A DNA stretch of 64,000 nt from Pseudoips prasinana (Eukaryota; Arthropoda; Insecta; Lepidoptera; Nolidae), in NCBI GenBank assembly GCA_951640165.1, contig OX621241.1:4722001-4786000 (forward strand), given 5' to 3'. The notes under the pieces were generated by a model. It saw nothing but the letters and a program-made list of their open reading frames with translations. It was not told where the DNA came from and made no database searches. The position numbers and the translations under genes were made by a program. Of the stretch, positions 20,295 through 30,628 are shown piece after piece (within the stretch, counting starts at the first letter, position 1; each line of letters starts with the position of its first letter).

Positions 20295-22889
20295 ATGTCT
20301 AATGCTGAAGATGTAGATACTGATGCTGATTTTTTTTCGATTAGTAGTGATGACGACAGTTTTGTCAGTATACCATCGCTCGCTGACAGCCTTGAATGTA
20401 TTTTTTCTGATGTTCTCGGGAATTTCAATGTGATTCATATAAACGCCCAAAGTATTCCGGCTCATTTCCCCGATATGCTGGCAAATTTTCAGTGCAAAAA
20501 TATCCACGCTATCCTTATTTCTGAGTCATGGCTTAAACCATGTCTCCCTTCAGCCTCTTACTCACTTCCTGGATTCCAACTGATTAGGAATGATCGAACT
20601 AGTTCGGTAGGTGGTGGAGTTGCTATATACTTACGAAATAATTTTAAATTTACAATTCTCAGCATGTCCTCGCAACCGCCACCTGCCAGTGCTGGTGAGC
20701 ATCTCCTTATCGAAGTTGAGCTTCACCACACTAAAGTTTTACTTGGTGTGTATTACTGTCCATCTCTTAGAATAAATTTTTTCTCCTCTTTTGAACTATT
20801 ACTTGAAACTTTCTTGCCTTCTTACAGCCACACGATTGTGATGGGTGACTTCAACACCTGTTTGTTGAAAAATGATTCTCGTTCTTCAACCCTTATTTCT
20901 GTTGCGGAATCTAGTAATCTATCTATACTTCCTCTTAATGCCACTCATCATTTTCCTCATTCTACTCCTTCTCTTCTAGATCTTATTCTTGTCTCTTCGA
21001 AAGACCACATCGCTAAGCACGGACAGTGCGCAGCCGATGCTTTCTCTTATCACGATCTCCTTTTCCTATCTTATAAAATTCGCCTACCTAAGGCAAAATC
21101 AAAAATCATTCTTCAACGTAATTTTGGTGGTATTAATTTGGATTCTCTTCGAGCAGATGCTAGCAGAATTGACTGGTCTCCTCTTATAGCCGCTGATTCA
21201 GTTGATGAGAAAATTAACATTTTCAATAAAAATATTCTTAGTTTATACGATGTGCATGCCCCACTTCGAAAAATTAGGGTAAAACACCTCCCCGCACCGT
21301 GGTTAACGCCTGAAATAAAAAGTCTCGTAGCTAAGAAAGCAGCAGCTAAGTCGCGTTTCGCGAGTAGGCCTAACGATGTAAACCGTCATAAATATATTTC
21401 TCTTCGAAATCGCTGCAATAAGGTGTGTAGGTATTCACAACGCCAACACATCCACAACTCGGTTGAGAGTGGAGATCCAGCTAAAATATGGAAATTTCTG
21501 CGTTCATTGGGAGTTGGGAAAGCTCGAAATGAAACTACTCCTAATAATTTAGACATTAATTCACTCAATTTGCACTTCTCAACTTCGCTCATTTTTGACA
21601 GGGCAACAAAATTAAACACCTTAAGAGATCTATCATTAGTTCCCTCTCCCAGCTATTCTCCCTTTTCTTTTAGTCAAGTTTCTGATTGTGACGTTAGGAA
21701 GAGTGTTTTATCCATCACTTCTAACGCAGTAGGCAATGACAATGTCACCCGTAATATGGTCCTTCCTATCCTCAACGAAATTCTTCCTGCCATAACTCAC
21801 ATCTTAAATTCCTCTATAAGTTCGGGTATCTTCCCAGTGATATGGAAAGATGCCCAAATAATTCCCCTTCCAAAAAAAGCCAAACCAGCATCCTTTTCCG
21901 ACTACCGTCCTATTTCAATCCTTCCGTTCCTGTCCAAAGTACTTGAACGCCTTGTCCACAACCAATTAAGTGCTTTTCTCACAATAAATAACCTCCTTAA
22001 TCCCTTCCAGTCTGGTTTTCGTCCTGGCCATAGTACTACCTCAGCCCTGGTCCATATTACAGATGACATTAGAGCTGGATTGGAACGTGGACATCTAACA
22101 GTGCTAGCCCTGTTAGATTTCAGCAATGCGTTCAATTCCGTGGATTTTGATGTGTTGCTGGGGATATTGCGCACTCTTAACGTATCTCCAACAGTTATTG
22201 ACTGGTTTCGTAGTTACCTGTCTGGCCGCAGGCAATGTATTCGTATTGATAATTCCTTTTCTTCTTGGTGTAATACTATTGCAGGCGTGCCTCAGGGTGG
22301 CGTTTTGTCTCCACTATTATTCACAATTTTTATAAATTCTATTTCTAAACGTATTAATTCTTCCTACCACCTTTATGCAGACGATCTTCAGATTTATAAT
22401 CAGGCTCCGTTAAATAAATTGGCTGAAGCTGTGAATAATTTGAATACCGATTTAGATAACATCAGTGAGTGGAGTCGTGCTCACGGACTACACGTTAACC
22501 CACAGAAGACTCAAGTGATTGTTGTTGGTAGCTCAAGGATGTTGGCTAAGGCATCTTTGTCACAACTACCACAACTTCGTTTTGGAGGCAATGTTTTACA
22601 AATAAGTCGTGAAGTTAAAAACCTAGGCATATTCTTTGACAGCTGCCTTTCCTGGGGCCCTCAACTACAAAACGTCAGTCGGAAAATTTTTGCATCAATT
22701 GGATCCTTGAGAAGACTTCGTAACTTCCTCCCAACTACCACCAAAATCGCGCTTGCTCAATCCCTTCTTCTCCCAATACTAGATTACGCAGATGTCAGCT
22801 ATCTTGATCTTACAGAAGCCCAACTTGATAAACTTGAGCGTCTCCAAAACGTCTGCATAAGATTCATATTTCGGTCTTCGGAAATATGA
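20295..22889 (+). CDS. LINE ORF2: endonuclease and reverse transcriptase, cut short by frameshift
   Basis: 864 codons. An acidic N-terminus (VDTDADFFSISSDDDSF) precedes an apurinic/apyrimidinic-type endonuclease: HINAQS (about residue 50), ISESWL (about 77), GDFN (184-187) and SYHD (251-254). The reverse transcriptase begins around residue 515 (IIPLPKKAKPASFSDYRPIS) and has motif A ALLDFSNAFNSVD (Asp at 608), motif B QGGVLSPLLF (from 667) and the catalytic YADD (694-697). These nick target DNA and copy the RNA in place. At 22872 an extra C after ATATTT shifts the frame, so this frame ends six codons later at 22889. The proper C-terminus continues in the next frame to 23241. All catalytic residues seen are kept. 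Confidence 0.93.
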   Translation: MSNAEDVDTDADFFSISSDDDSFVSIPSLADSLECIFSDVLGNFNVIHINAQSIPAHFPDMLANFQCKNIHAILISESWLKPCLPSASYSLPGFQLIRNDRTSSVGGGVAIYLRNNFKFTILSMSSQPPPASAGEHLLIEVELHHTKVLLGVYYCPSLRINFFSSFELLLETFLPSYSHTIVMGDFNTCLLKNDSRSSTLISVAESSNLSILPLNATHHFPHSTPSLLDLILVSSKDHIAKHGQCAADAFSYHDLLFLSYKIRLPKAKSKIILQRNFGGINLDSLRADASRIDWSPLIAADSVDEKINIFNKNILSLYDVHAPLRKIRVKHLPAPWLTPEIKSLVAKKAAAKSRFASRPNDVNRHKYISLRNRCNKVCRYSQRQHIHNSVESGDPAKIWKFLRSLGVGKARNETTPNNLDINSLNLHFSTSLIFDRATKLNTLRDLSLVPSPSYSPFSFSQVSDCDVRKSVLSITSNAVGNDNVTRNMVLPILNEILPAITHILNSSISSGIFPVIWKDAQIIPLPKKAKPASFSDYRPISILPFLSKVLERLVHNQLSAFLTINNLLNPFQSGFRPGHSTTSALVHITDDIRAGLERGHLTVLALLDFSNAFNSVDFDVLLGILRTLNVSPTVIDWFRSYLSGRRQCIRIDNSFSSWCNTIAGVPQGGVLSPLLFTIFINSISKRINSSYHLYADDLQIYNQAPLNKLAEAVNNLNTDLDNISEWSRAHGLHVNPQKTQVIVVGSSRMLAKASLSQLPQLRFGGNVLQISREVKNLGIFFDSCLSWGPQLQNVSRKIFASIGSLRRLRNFLPTTTKIALAQSLLLPILDYADVSYLDLTEAQLDKLERLQNVCIRFIFRSSEI

Positions 22890-23241
22890 TCATATCACTG
22901 AATTTCGTAACAAGCTCAAGTGGCTACCCATTCGCTTTCGCCGGAATGCCCATATTCTCTCACTTCTATACAATGTTTTGTTTACTCCTTCAACGCCCTC
23001 TTACCTCAAAGCACGCTTTTCATTCCTTTATGAATCACATTCGAAGCTTCTGAGATCATCGAATAATTTAAAATTGACAATGCCAGCACATTCCACAATC
23101 TTTCTAGACAAATCGTTTGCTGTGCAAGGAGCTCGCTTGTGGAATGAATTGCCATTGTCAGTACGCCAAGCTCAATCTTTACGTAACTTTCAGAGTCTAG
23201 TGAAAGATCACTACCTGTCCCTGCAGAAAGGTACGAAATAA
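22873..23241 (+). pseudogene. LINE ORF2 C-terminal part, out of frame
   Basis: From GGTCTTCGG at 22873 the frame reads KYDHITEFRNKLKWLPI, LYNVLF, then MPAHSTIFLDKSFAVQGARL and WNELPLSVRQAQSLRNF, ending TAA at 23239-23241. This is the normal C-terminus of CR1/L2-type ORF2, and the same pattern reappears in the fragment at 59422. It is separated from the main ORF by the single extra base at 22872. Joined, ORF2 would be about 980 residues, the size expected. Confidence 0.88.
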
Positions 23242-23637
23242 TTTACTTTCAACTAGTTTATGAACTTCAGCAACGGTTCCTACTTTAGTTTTGTTTATGA
23301 TAATGTATTTATTTATTTATTTATGAAATATAAGTATATATATAATATAGTATGTAGGTTAATATATAATATATATGTAATTTATCTTAAATGACTCTTG
23401 ACATTTTTTGTAATGATACCAGTGCGTATCATTTCTATACTCATGTGCACTGACAACTACCCTATCTCGGTTACTCCATACTCCAATCCCTGCCTAGGTT
23501 GCCTGGAAGAGATCACATTTAGTGATAAGGCCGCCAATTGTACCATTTTTTTAATGTATGCTATTGTATTCTGTAATGTTTTGGTGTACAATAAAGAGTT
23601 ATCTTATCTTATCTTATCTTATCTTATCTTATCCTTT
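23242..23637 (+). other. LINE 3' UTR and (TCTTA)n tail
   Basis: The last ~130 bases (GAAGAGATCACATTTAGTGA, AAGGCCGCCAATTGTACC, GGTGTACAATAAAGAGTTA) recur in the SINE at 53620-53985 and the LINE fragment at 59422-60116. A tail of TCTTA units follows from about 23600. This conserved end is presumably what the reverse transcriptase recognises. Confidence 0.85.
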
Positions 23638-23687
23638 CGTAGAGAGAACTTGACTGGTTTAGATCTCTCACAGCTCACGTCTCTGCT

Positions 23688-23730
23688 ACATATCACTCAC
23701 TTCTCCTCTCCGCTTTGGTGGAAATAACCT
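23688..23730. repeat. MITE-like arm right of the LINE
   Basis: CTTCTCCTCTCCGCTTTGGT at 23700 is the inverted partner of 18349-18376. Confidence 0.45.
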
Positions 23731-23789
23731 GACAGCTTTGCAGCACATCTCCTCTCATCTCCTCACAGTTTTAGTAGAAGTCGAGTCTT

Positions 23790-24518
23790 AAGTCATCGGT
23801 CCTGTACCTGAACTCTTTCGGTTCATGCCAGCTAGAATACACAGTTTACGCACATTGTACACTTGTATATTACAATATGGTCCGCGCACATAGGATTGGC
23901 GTTTTAAAAATTTCTCCAGCAGACCACTATATTACATTTAGGTAGGATTAGATTGTCGTATATATTTCCAGTTTGTCTTCTACCCGCCATAAATTCCCCC
24001 TCCAATATTTAGTTTACACCTATGTTCAGTCTGAGTGTGATTTGTATTCGTGAATAGTATGTCTGTGAAGACCCCAGCGATGCAAACTACGATTTCTATA
24101 GTGCAGGAGTAGTCTTTAAAAAATGGTACACATAACTACTTTAACCAAATAAACACCAAAATGGCTTCTTTGAAATATGTCATACTGAAACAGGATAAGT
24201 AATAATATAATTAACACAAAAAGTTACAAAATCAAAATCAATTACAGAATCTTGCATCCCAAAACCTTAGTCACGCGATGTGAGCAATTTCGAGTGCTGC
24301 CCGCCCCCTTCGGCCGCTGGCGTAATGATATTCATTAAAAATGGCCGCCGTAATTGTTTACGACATGCGAGAACAGCAAAATACACCATTAATTGCAGTT
24401 TTGATGAAATTTCTTGTCCTGTAGATCTTTAATGCGATGAGCAAGAAATTGAAAATGCAAGGGTTTTAGTTGATGCATATAAAACTGCATTCATTTCCGT
24501 AATTTCACTACAATATAC
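23790..24518. other. Intergenic with a short GC-rich patch
   Basis: At 24295-24350, GCCCGCCCCCTTCGGCCGCT and AAAATGGCCGCCG stand out in AT-rich sequence. No repeat family assigned. Regulatory use is possible but unsupported. Confidence 0.35.
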
Positions 24519-24519
24519 T

Positions 24520-24580
24520 AAGGCTGACTATCCAAGCGCTTTTTTAAATTCTACGTGAAATAAAACCTTTTTTATTTTTT
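24520..24580 (+). mobile_element. SINE-K 3' scrap
   Basis: CTATCCAAGCGCTTTTTTAA, ATTCTACGTGAAATAAAACC, then T-rich sequence: the terminal ~50 bases of SINE-K. Confidence 0.6.
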
Positions 24581-24664
24581 TCATTTATTTTATTTTAATT
24601 GTATTTTATTATTGATCACTAATTATATTAAAATCGATACTTATAAAAATATGTATTCTTACGT

Positions 24665-24713
24665 GTGAAAATTTATAAAATTTAACGCGAGTAACACCGC
24701 AGGGCAGAGCTAG
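24665..24713 (+). mobile_element. Helitron-like 3' end
   Basis: TTTATAAAATTTAACGCGAG and ACACCGCAGGGCAGAGCTAG end in CTAG at 24710-24713, joined directly to SINE-A sequence. Confidence 0.6.
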
Positions 24714-24866
24714 CTATCTATATAAGTATGTATTTACAAAAAAAAAGTAGTAGGTATATGTAGTATACCAGTTATCTGGTTTCCATAGTACAAGCTTTGC
24801 TTAATTTGGGATCAGATGGCCGTGTGTAAATAATGTCCTAGGATATTATAATATTTATTATAATTA
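24714..24866 (+). mobile_element. SINE-A 3' half
   Basis: Starts at the internal CTATCTATATAAGTATG, then TACCAGTTATCTGGTTTCCA, TAGTACAAGCTTTGCTTAAT, GATCAGATGGCCGTGTGTAA and a (TATTA) tail. The head is replaced by the Helitron end. Confidence 0.75.
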
Positions 24867-25460
24867 GTTACATTACTGTCCATATTTACACTGTGCAAAA
24901 ACGGAAATGCAAACTAAATTCCAACATATATCAGTAAACTCCCGACTAATAACCACGTAAAATCCCGTTACATATCGGCACATTGATGACAGCCGAAGAT
25001 TTATAACACATTCATCCCGCTTCCGCGTAGGGGATAAACGAGTATGAGCTTCTAATAATTCCTGCTTTCGACGTGCCATTATTAATGGGTACGTGCCAAC
25101 ATGCTCATAAATGCAAGCACTAGCGTTAAAGGTTAACACTGGTGTCCGATTGAATGTGACAAAGTGGAACTGTAAGGCACTATTCAGTTTAGTAACGGTG
25201 TTATTGAGGTAGGATCATTAGGTCTTATATGTCGTCACTTTAAAGGTTTCTAATATGTAACATGCTTCAATCCGATATTCGCGGCTTATTAGGGTATATT
25301 TCGGGACGTTTTGGCGGCGGTAGAGGGGCATTTCGAAGGCAAACTAAGGGCGAAGGTAGTTGAGGAGCGTTCCGTACGGCCGCGGGCCGGCAGGTGAAGC
25401 ATTAATTAGCGATATTGGCTCTATTGCATAATATAATACGACATTTGCTGGTATTATTAT
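24867..25460. other. Low-repeat stretch with GC-rich patch
   Basis: At 25308-25400 TTGGCGGCGGTAGAGG, CCGTACGGCCGCGGGCCGGC is GC-rich and is followed by GCATTAATTAGCG (TAATTA core). No coding signal. A regulatory role is only a possibility. Confidence 0.35.
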
Positions 25461-25464
25461 ATCA

Positions 25465-25515
25465 TCTTCATCATTATATCAGCCGAAAGACGTCCAGTGC
25501 TGTACAAAGGCCTCC
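25465..25515 (-). mobile_element. RTE/SINE-R tail scrap
   Basis: ATCATTATATCAGCCGAAAG, ACGTCCAGTGCTGTACAAAG, GCCTCCC is the reverse of the common tail. Confidence 0.7.
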
Positions 25516-25854
25516 CAAGTATCTCCTCTCAAAATAACTCTTTTTAGGTGACGGTTTATATTTAACATTAAAAATATGTGACAGTGGGATGTTAATCAAT
25601 CTGACTAATCTGCTGCCAGTTATAATTGAATCCGAATACTTTATAGTCTTGTTTGAAATAATTCTGTAATTATGATTTGTCAATACAGGCCATATGTCAG
25701 ATGCAATTATAAAACAGAATATTTCGACCTATCTGTAGAATAAAATTACTGCTGCATAATCGTTACTTAAGAGGAGAGCGATTTGCAATTTGTCTAGAAT
25801 AAAATCAGCTATACATTTTCATAATTAGCAATTTGATTATTGTTATATAAATGA

Positions 25855-26022
25855 TGGAAAGGCGAAAGTTTGTGAGTGTGTATGTTTGTTACTTCTTAAC
25901 GTCTAAACGGCTGGAGCGATTTAAATAAAATTTGGTATGGATTTTGCAGCTGGCACCCTGGATTAACACATAGGCTATAATTTATAAAGTTTAACGCGGG
26001 TTAAACCGCGGGGCACAGCTAG
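25855..26022 (+). mobile_element. Helitron-like non-autonomous element
   Basis: GGAAAGGCGAAAGTTTGTGA at the start, GCGATTTAAATAAAATTTGG inside, and TTAACGCGGGTTAAACCGCG then GGGCACAGCTAG at the end (CTAG 26019-26022). Close to the copies at 5124 and 52030. Confidence 0.75.
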
Positions 26023-26143
26023 TCTATATATAAAGAAAAGTAGTATATGTAGTATCTCAGTTATTAGGTTTCCGCAGTACAAGCTCTGCTTAGTTTTTGA
26101 TCAGATGGTCGTGAATAATGTCCCAGGATATTATTATTTATTC
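26023..26143 (+). mobile_element. SINE-A 3' half joined to Helitron end
   Basis: Begins TCTATATATAAAGAAAAGTA right after CTAG, then GTATCTCAGTTATTAGG, AGTACAAGCTCTGCTTAG, GATCAGATGGTCGTG and GTCCCAGGATATTATTA. Same arrangement as at 24713. Confidence 0.75.
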
Positions 26144-26547
26144 AACGTAACTAACAACTACATGTTAAAAGATATCTGCCCAAACGGCGTTGTCTTAATA
26201 CGATCGCGTGCCATGCAGCTGTCATGTCCGAAAACAAAAACGATGCACATGACAGAATATTCGAAGCATTCCGAAGCATGTGCACTCGCTTCTTTTTACA
26301 ACAATTACTTGACAAGTTGGGATCGGAGCAAGTTTTTGTGCGGCTCTTCGTTACTTGGCCATTGGCACGTTGTTATTAGACTGTATATAAATATACTGCT
26401 TAAGTAATTACTTAAATGAGACGCTGTCCTACTTATATACTCAATTTCTACTTACAATGCACTACTGTGAGGGGTAAGTTTTTAAAATAATTATGGTATG
26501 TCTGACCAACCTATTTTTTACCACAAAGCCTTACGTATAAATAAATT
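26144..26547. other. Intergenic, unrecognised
   Basis: An open frame of 100 codons (26105-26407) starts inside the SINE tail and shows no domain, so I do not call it. Confidence 0.4.
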
Positions 26548-26620
26548 ATAGGAAATAGAAGGATTGTAGGAAATAGAAGGATAATAGGAAATAGAAATAA
26601 TATAATAGGAAATATAAGGC
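26548..26620. repeat. Minisatellite, about 16-20 bp unit
   Basis: Four imperfect units of AT(A)GGAAATAGAAGGAT(A/TG). Confidence 0.85.
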
Positions 26621-26815
26621 TAGTGTTCTATTTCCCAAAGTTATGGTAAGGGACCACCGTAGTCTATGTACACGTACAAGACCCAGGGCATTAAACTTTT
26701 CCGACTTTTATAAAACACATCATGAATCACATAGTATCTACGGAAGACCAAGGCAATTGAAATAAAATATTCCTAAAGAAGAAAAAAATATATTGTGACA
26801 GCTAAGATACTGCTA

Positions 26816-26850
26816 TTTGTTCAATTTGTGATCAGCACAAATTGAACAAA
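26816..26850. repeat. Perfect hairpin, 15-bp arms, 5-nt loop
   Basis: TTTGTTCAATTTGTG (26816-26830) and CACAAATTGAACAAA (26836-26850), loop ATCAG. Confidence 0.88.
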
Positions 26851-26874
26851 GCCTGTACTATGGCAACCATATAA

Positions 26875-27003
26875 TTAATACACATACTTATACATTTTTA
26901 AATAGATAAATCGCACCCAGCACAGAACAAACAGTGCTCATCACACCAAGATCGAACCCACGACCCTGGGCTTAGTAGTCAGGGTAACTAACTACTGGAT
27001 CAA
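26875..27003 (-). mobile_element. SINE-A head half
   Basis: ACACCAAGATCGAACCCACG, ACCCTGGGCTTAGTAGTCAG and AACTAACTACTGGATC are the reverse of the tRNA-like head (B box as GATCGAACCC). Confidence 0.65.
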
Positions 27004-27049
27004 CAGGCTCGTCAAGTTTAAGAAAGACTGCCATTTCCTGCTGGATGTA

Positions 27050-27480
27050 GCATGGTTTTTCAATTAAAAGCCAGCGTTATATATACCAATTCTTTAGGAG
27101 TTGATGGGGTAATTGTAATGAGTCTATTTCAGTCGTATTTCTTTATGAAAGAGGATGTAGTCACAAAGATTGAAAAAGGCATGCTGAGTTGGTTTGGCCA
27201 TTTAGAAAGGATGAATGAAAGAAGATTGACAAAAGAAGTATACTTGGCCCGGCCTTAAAGGTGAATGGGACAACCGGAAGGGGAAGACCACGTCGAACAT
27301 TCTCTGACCAAATTGGAGATGTTCTCAAGAAAGGGCAGGTCAGAAGTACCCTAAACCGGCGAGCATGTATGAAGAATATAATGACAGTAATCGAGGCAAA
27401 AGAAGTATGCAAAGATCGTGACAAATGGAAATCCGTTGTCTCTGCCTACCCCTCTGGGAAACAGGCGTGAGTCTATGAGT
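27050..27480 (+). pseudogene. LINE ORF2 C-terminal relic (RTE-like), one frameshift
   Basis: Reads [30 protein letters not shown], then after a one-base frame change near 27255 [57 protein letters not shown] and stop at 27468. The motif series (WFGH.ERM, RLTK, GRGRPR, D...WKS..SAYP) is that of lepidopteran LINE C-termini. A shorter copy of the same end is at 35355. The copy is dead: no reverse-transcriptase motifs, a frameshift and 5' truncation. Confidence 0.8.
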
Positions 27481-27499
27481 ATGTATTTCTTTAAATATA

Positions 27500-28288
27500 A
27501 TTCGATTACCTTGATATAAGTTAGTTAACTACTAAGTAAGAGTAGCGATTTCCACACATGCCGGTATGCTTACTTTAAAAAAAATGTACGAGTATTGCTG
27601 CAAGTCGTACCTAATTATATGAACAAATATGGTATTGAGTCGTAATAATTAGAATCTAGAATGCTTCTTGATTGGCCATATCAGTAGGTATGAAAACTCA
27701 GCAAAAAATCTGAAGTCTAACTAAAAGAAGTGATTCTGCAATTTTAATCCAAACAGGAAGTGCAGCAAACACCAGCTTAACCGCAAACTAAACGAGAGAA
27801 AAATCCAACTTTTCCTTAATAAAAAGTCAATGTACGCAATAACCGGCCAAACCACATATATCCCAGTTTTCCCCACTTTTCCATCGGTGAACAACCTCCG
27901 TATGTGAAAATGACATAAAAGTGCGCGCCTCACTTTCGTTCTCGGGCGAGCTTCCGTTCAGCGAACTTTTATTTTCTATTCGACTTTCGACGGGGACCAA
28001 TTATCTCAGAAATATATCTCGATTATTCTCGATGGCGATTATCGATTCGAAACACGAATAGTTGTCAAGATAACGCTAACAAATGTGCGTAATTTGTGCT
28101 TTTGACTGCGTTGTTTAACTGCTAAATAAGACCTTATTCCGTCGGTTATGTAATTGTTTGTGAGATTCGATGGCCAGTGGCCAGCCGGACAGATTTACGT
28201 TGGGTACTTCATTTTAATTCAACGTATTTTATTGCAGTTTTCTATACACATTACGTAGTCTTATCTCTACTACCAATGAAATCTAAGA
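27500..28288. other. Intergenic, no feature recognised
   Basis: Contains GATTATCGATTCGAA-type sequence near 28045 and a GC-richer part near 27930-27990. No gene supported. Confidence 0.35.
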
Positions 28289-28289
28289 C

Positions 28290-28545
28290 AAAAACATGCG
28301 GGGCAGTCTTTGAGGACGCCGATATAAGTCTTAACACCTTTAATCTAAATAATCTATCTAAAATATAATAGTTGACATCCAGATTGAGATATACTCTTTG
28401 TATACTAATAATTCACGGAGGTATATCTATGTAAATATACACACTATATATATAGCACATGGGAAGCGTGGGTAAACAAAAAACTGGCTTGGGTGAAACT
28501 CGCGTCATTCTCGCTTTTTGTTCACCCAAAAAGTATATATATACC
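28290..28545. repeat. Repeat unit, copy 1 of a 1-kb-spaced pair
   Basis: GGGCAGTCTTTGAGGACGCC, then CTTTAATCTAAATAAT, CATGGGAAGCGTG and TTTTTGTTCACCCAAAAAGT also occur in the same order at 29290-29757. Diverged. Confidence 0.6.
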
Positions 28546-28641
28546 GGATATCCCGTTGTCGTGGGTTAGATTCCTACCCGCACTTAAATGTATACAATTC
28601 ACTTTAAAGGTGTCTGAAAAATTACATTTATAAAGTTACAC

Positions 28642-28676
28642 AGTATACATATCATGTAGCTCATGATATGTATACT
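28642..28676. repeat. Perfect hairpin, 15-bp arms, 5-nt loop
   Basis: AGTATACATATCATG (28642-28656) with CATGATATGTATACT (28662-28676), loop TAGCT. Confidence 0.88.
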
Positions 28677-29289
28677 ACATACAGCAAAGCGTTTGGTGAT
28701 GATGACGCGAGATCAATGATTTTCATTTTCCAACACAACGCGGCTAACCACCTTTTCATTTCTTTAGGCACGTGTCAGGGCGTAACACAACACATATAAA
28801 ACACTTCCTTACTGCACATTGGGAAAAGTTCAGTGATAGGTACGTCAACATAACCCTGGAAAAGGTAACATCTAATGATCCGAATAGCTTCCTAACATAC
28901 TCCTAAAAACATATACATGGTTCGGATACTGAAAAACTTGCGTCTAATACATTCGTCTGTAATAAAAAAGCCGAAGAATTCAAAGAAACAATATCTTTGC
29001 TAATCTTCTATCTGATTCAAGATACTATCAAAAATATGAACCAAAATAACTTGACAAACTAATAGATAAAATGCGCCAACTTTCTGTTTCGTTACAGCAC
29101 CATCGATCATAGACTACCACTGCTAATTAGTACAGACCGGTCATTATCAGTAACAAAATTGATTATATCAGAAATAGCATTAAATTATTATTACATGATA
29201 CATTTCACTTGTAGCAAAAAATGGTTTGAATTTAATTTTAGTTTTAATAAACAATAAAAGGTTGCAGATAGAAGGACTATTAGTAAAAA

Positions 29290-29757
29290 AATCAGGGCAG
29301 TCTTTGGGGACTGTCGATAGAAGTGAATACTATTTATTTCACTTCTAATCTAAACAATTGAAAATATATTAGTTCAAACTTTATATAGAGACTATCTGAC
29401 CCGACAGACGCACTGCTTCAATCGGGAAATAGAAAAGGGCTGTTTTTAGGGTTTTCCCGACAATTATTCGTATTTTTCTCACCTTTTAAACCTTCCCTAG
29501 ATCTCCACGAACATTTCAAGACCAAAATAAGATAAACCCGTTCAGCCGTTCTCGAGTTTTAGCGAGACTAACGACCAGCAATTGATTTTTATATTATAAT
29601 AGAGAATAGATACATAGATAGAGATATACGCGTTTTACGGATGGAGTCATATTTATGTACATATATACACAGTATTCCTGTAGCTCATGGGAAGCGTGCG
29701 GTGACGATGATGCGATTATACGCTTTTGGTTCACCCAAAAAGTGCTCAACGTGCCAA
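29290..29757. repeat. Repeat unit, copy 2 of a 1-kb-spaced pair
   Basis: GGGCAGTCTTTGGGGACTGT, CTTCTAATCTAAACAAT, TCATGGGAAGCGTGCGGTGA and TTTGGTTCACCCAAAAAGTG. The inner part 29400-29590 (ACCTTCCCTAGATCTCCACG, TCAAGACCAAAATAAG, AGCAATTGATTTTTATA) is also related to 40790-40930. Confidence 0.55.
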
Positions 29758-29927
29758 AAAAAGTTTTCACTTCAATAAACATAGGAGCATCAGGCTATGA
29801 GCGCCAGTTTTTTATAAAAAAAAAATAAGTTTGTTGTTACCTTAAAAAGTATTTGTTAATGTATGTTTACTATTTCTTATGTAATCGACTCTCGATATCT
29901 AAATATAAAATATAGTCTACAGACTAA

Positions 29928-30173
29928 ATATCCTGGGACATTATACACACACGGCCGTCTAATCCCAAACTAACTGAGCTTGTATGTATACTATGGAAAC
30001 CAGATAACTGATATACCTACTAGTTTTATTTTGTAAATACATACTTATATAGATAACTACACCTAGACTCAGGACTAACGTACTTGATCATGCACACAAA
30101 TATCTGTCCTGGATGGGAATCGAACCCACGATCAGCGGCGTGAAAGACAAGCATTTACCAACCACGCCAACCA
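29928..30173 (-). mobile_element. SINE-A, full copy
   Basis: TATCCTGGGACATTATACAC (tail), GGAAACCAGATAACTGATAT, then GATGGGAATCGAACCCACGA (B box reversed) and ACCACGCCAACCAA. A tRNA-derived head followed by a 180-bp body and a TTA-rich tail. Confidence 0.85.
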
Positions 30174-30628
30174 ACTTATATTTGGAAAGTGATCACTTTG
30201 AGAATAAAGAAATATTATTAATTGGAGTTTACCTACATCGAGCGGAGTATATCGAAACGTTCTCGTTAAATTTACTTTTTTATTTACCCTCTTATCAACA
30301 AGAAAGCTGTTTTTGAGTGGATTCTGTTTGATAAACTTAATGGCCCCGAATTCGGAATATCACTGATAAAAAGTCCTTTATTACGAGGCGAGAATGAAAG
30401 GACTTTTATGGCACAGAAACCGATATCCCTCCTATATCAGGGGCGAAGGGTTTATATAATATGAAACTTCTCGGCTTAATTTTTAGTTCAGGCTATAGAT
30501 TTTTACTTGTTTATTTAGCTCACTTGTTGTAAACGAGGGCTTAGTAAAGGTCCCGTTTGCAACAAAATTAGTTTTATATTTTAATATAACTTAACTTTAT
30601 CTAAAAATATCTTTTTATATAATAATAA

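Larger units (their letters stand above)
18550..23637 (+). mobile_element. CR1/L2-like non-LTR retrotransposon, nearly full length
   Basis: Contains, in order, a 5' leader (start uncertain, 18540-18700), ORF1 (18859-19596), a gap of about 700 bp, ORF2 with endonuclease and reverse transcriptase (20295-23241), a 3' UTR with AATAAA-like ACAATAAAGAG at 23590, and a tail of (TCTTA)n repeats to about 23637. A short-repeat tail rather than poly(A) is typical of CR1/L2-type LINEs. No clear target-site duplication was found. One inserted base in ORF2 makes this copy probably non-autonomous. Confidence 0.88.

Noticed and set aside
18349..23730. Treating the LINE as cleanly nested in one MITE
   Set aside because: The flanking inverted motifs match only partly, and a smaller foldback already closes at 18349-18444. 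I kept them as separate low-confidence repeats.
26105..26407. 100-codon open frame
   Set aside because: Begins in a SINE-A tail, has no recognisable domain and no supporting context.
30113..30316. Open frame beginning MGIEPTISGVKDKHLPTTP
   Set aside because: It starts inside the reversed tRNA-like head of a SINE-A and recurs at 30812. It is a SINE frame, not a gene.
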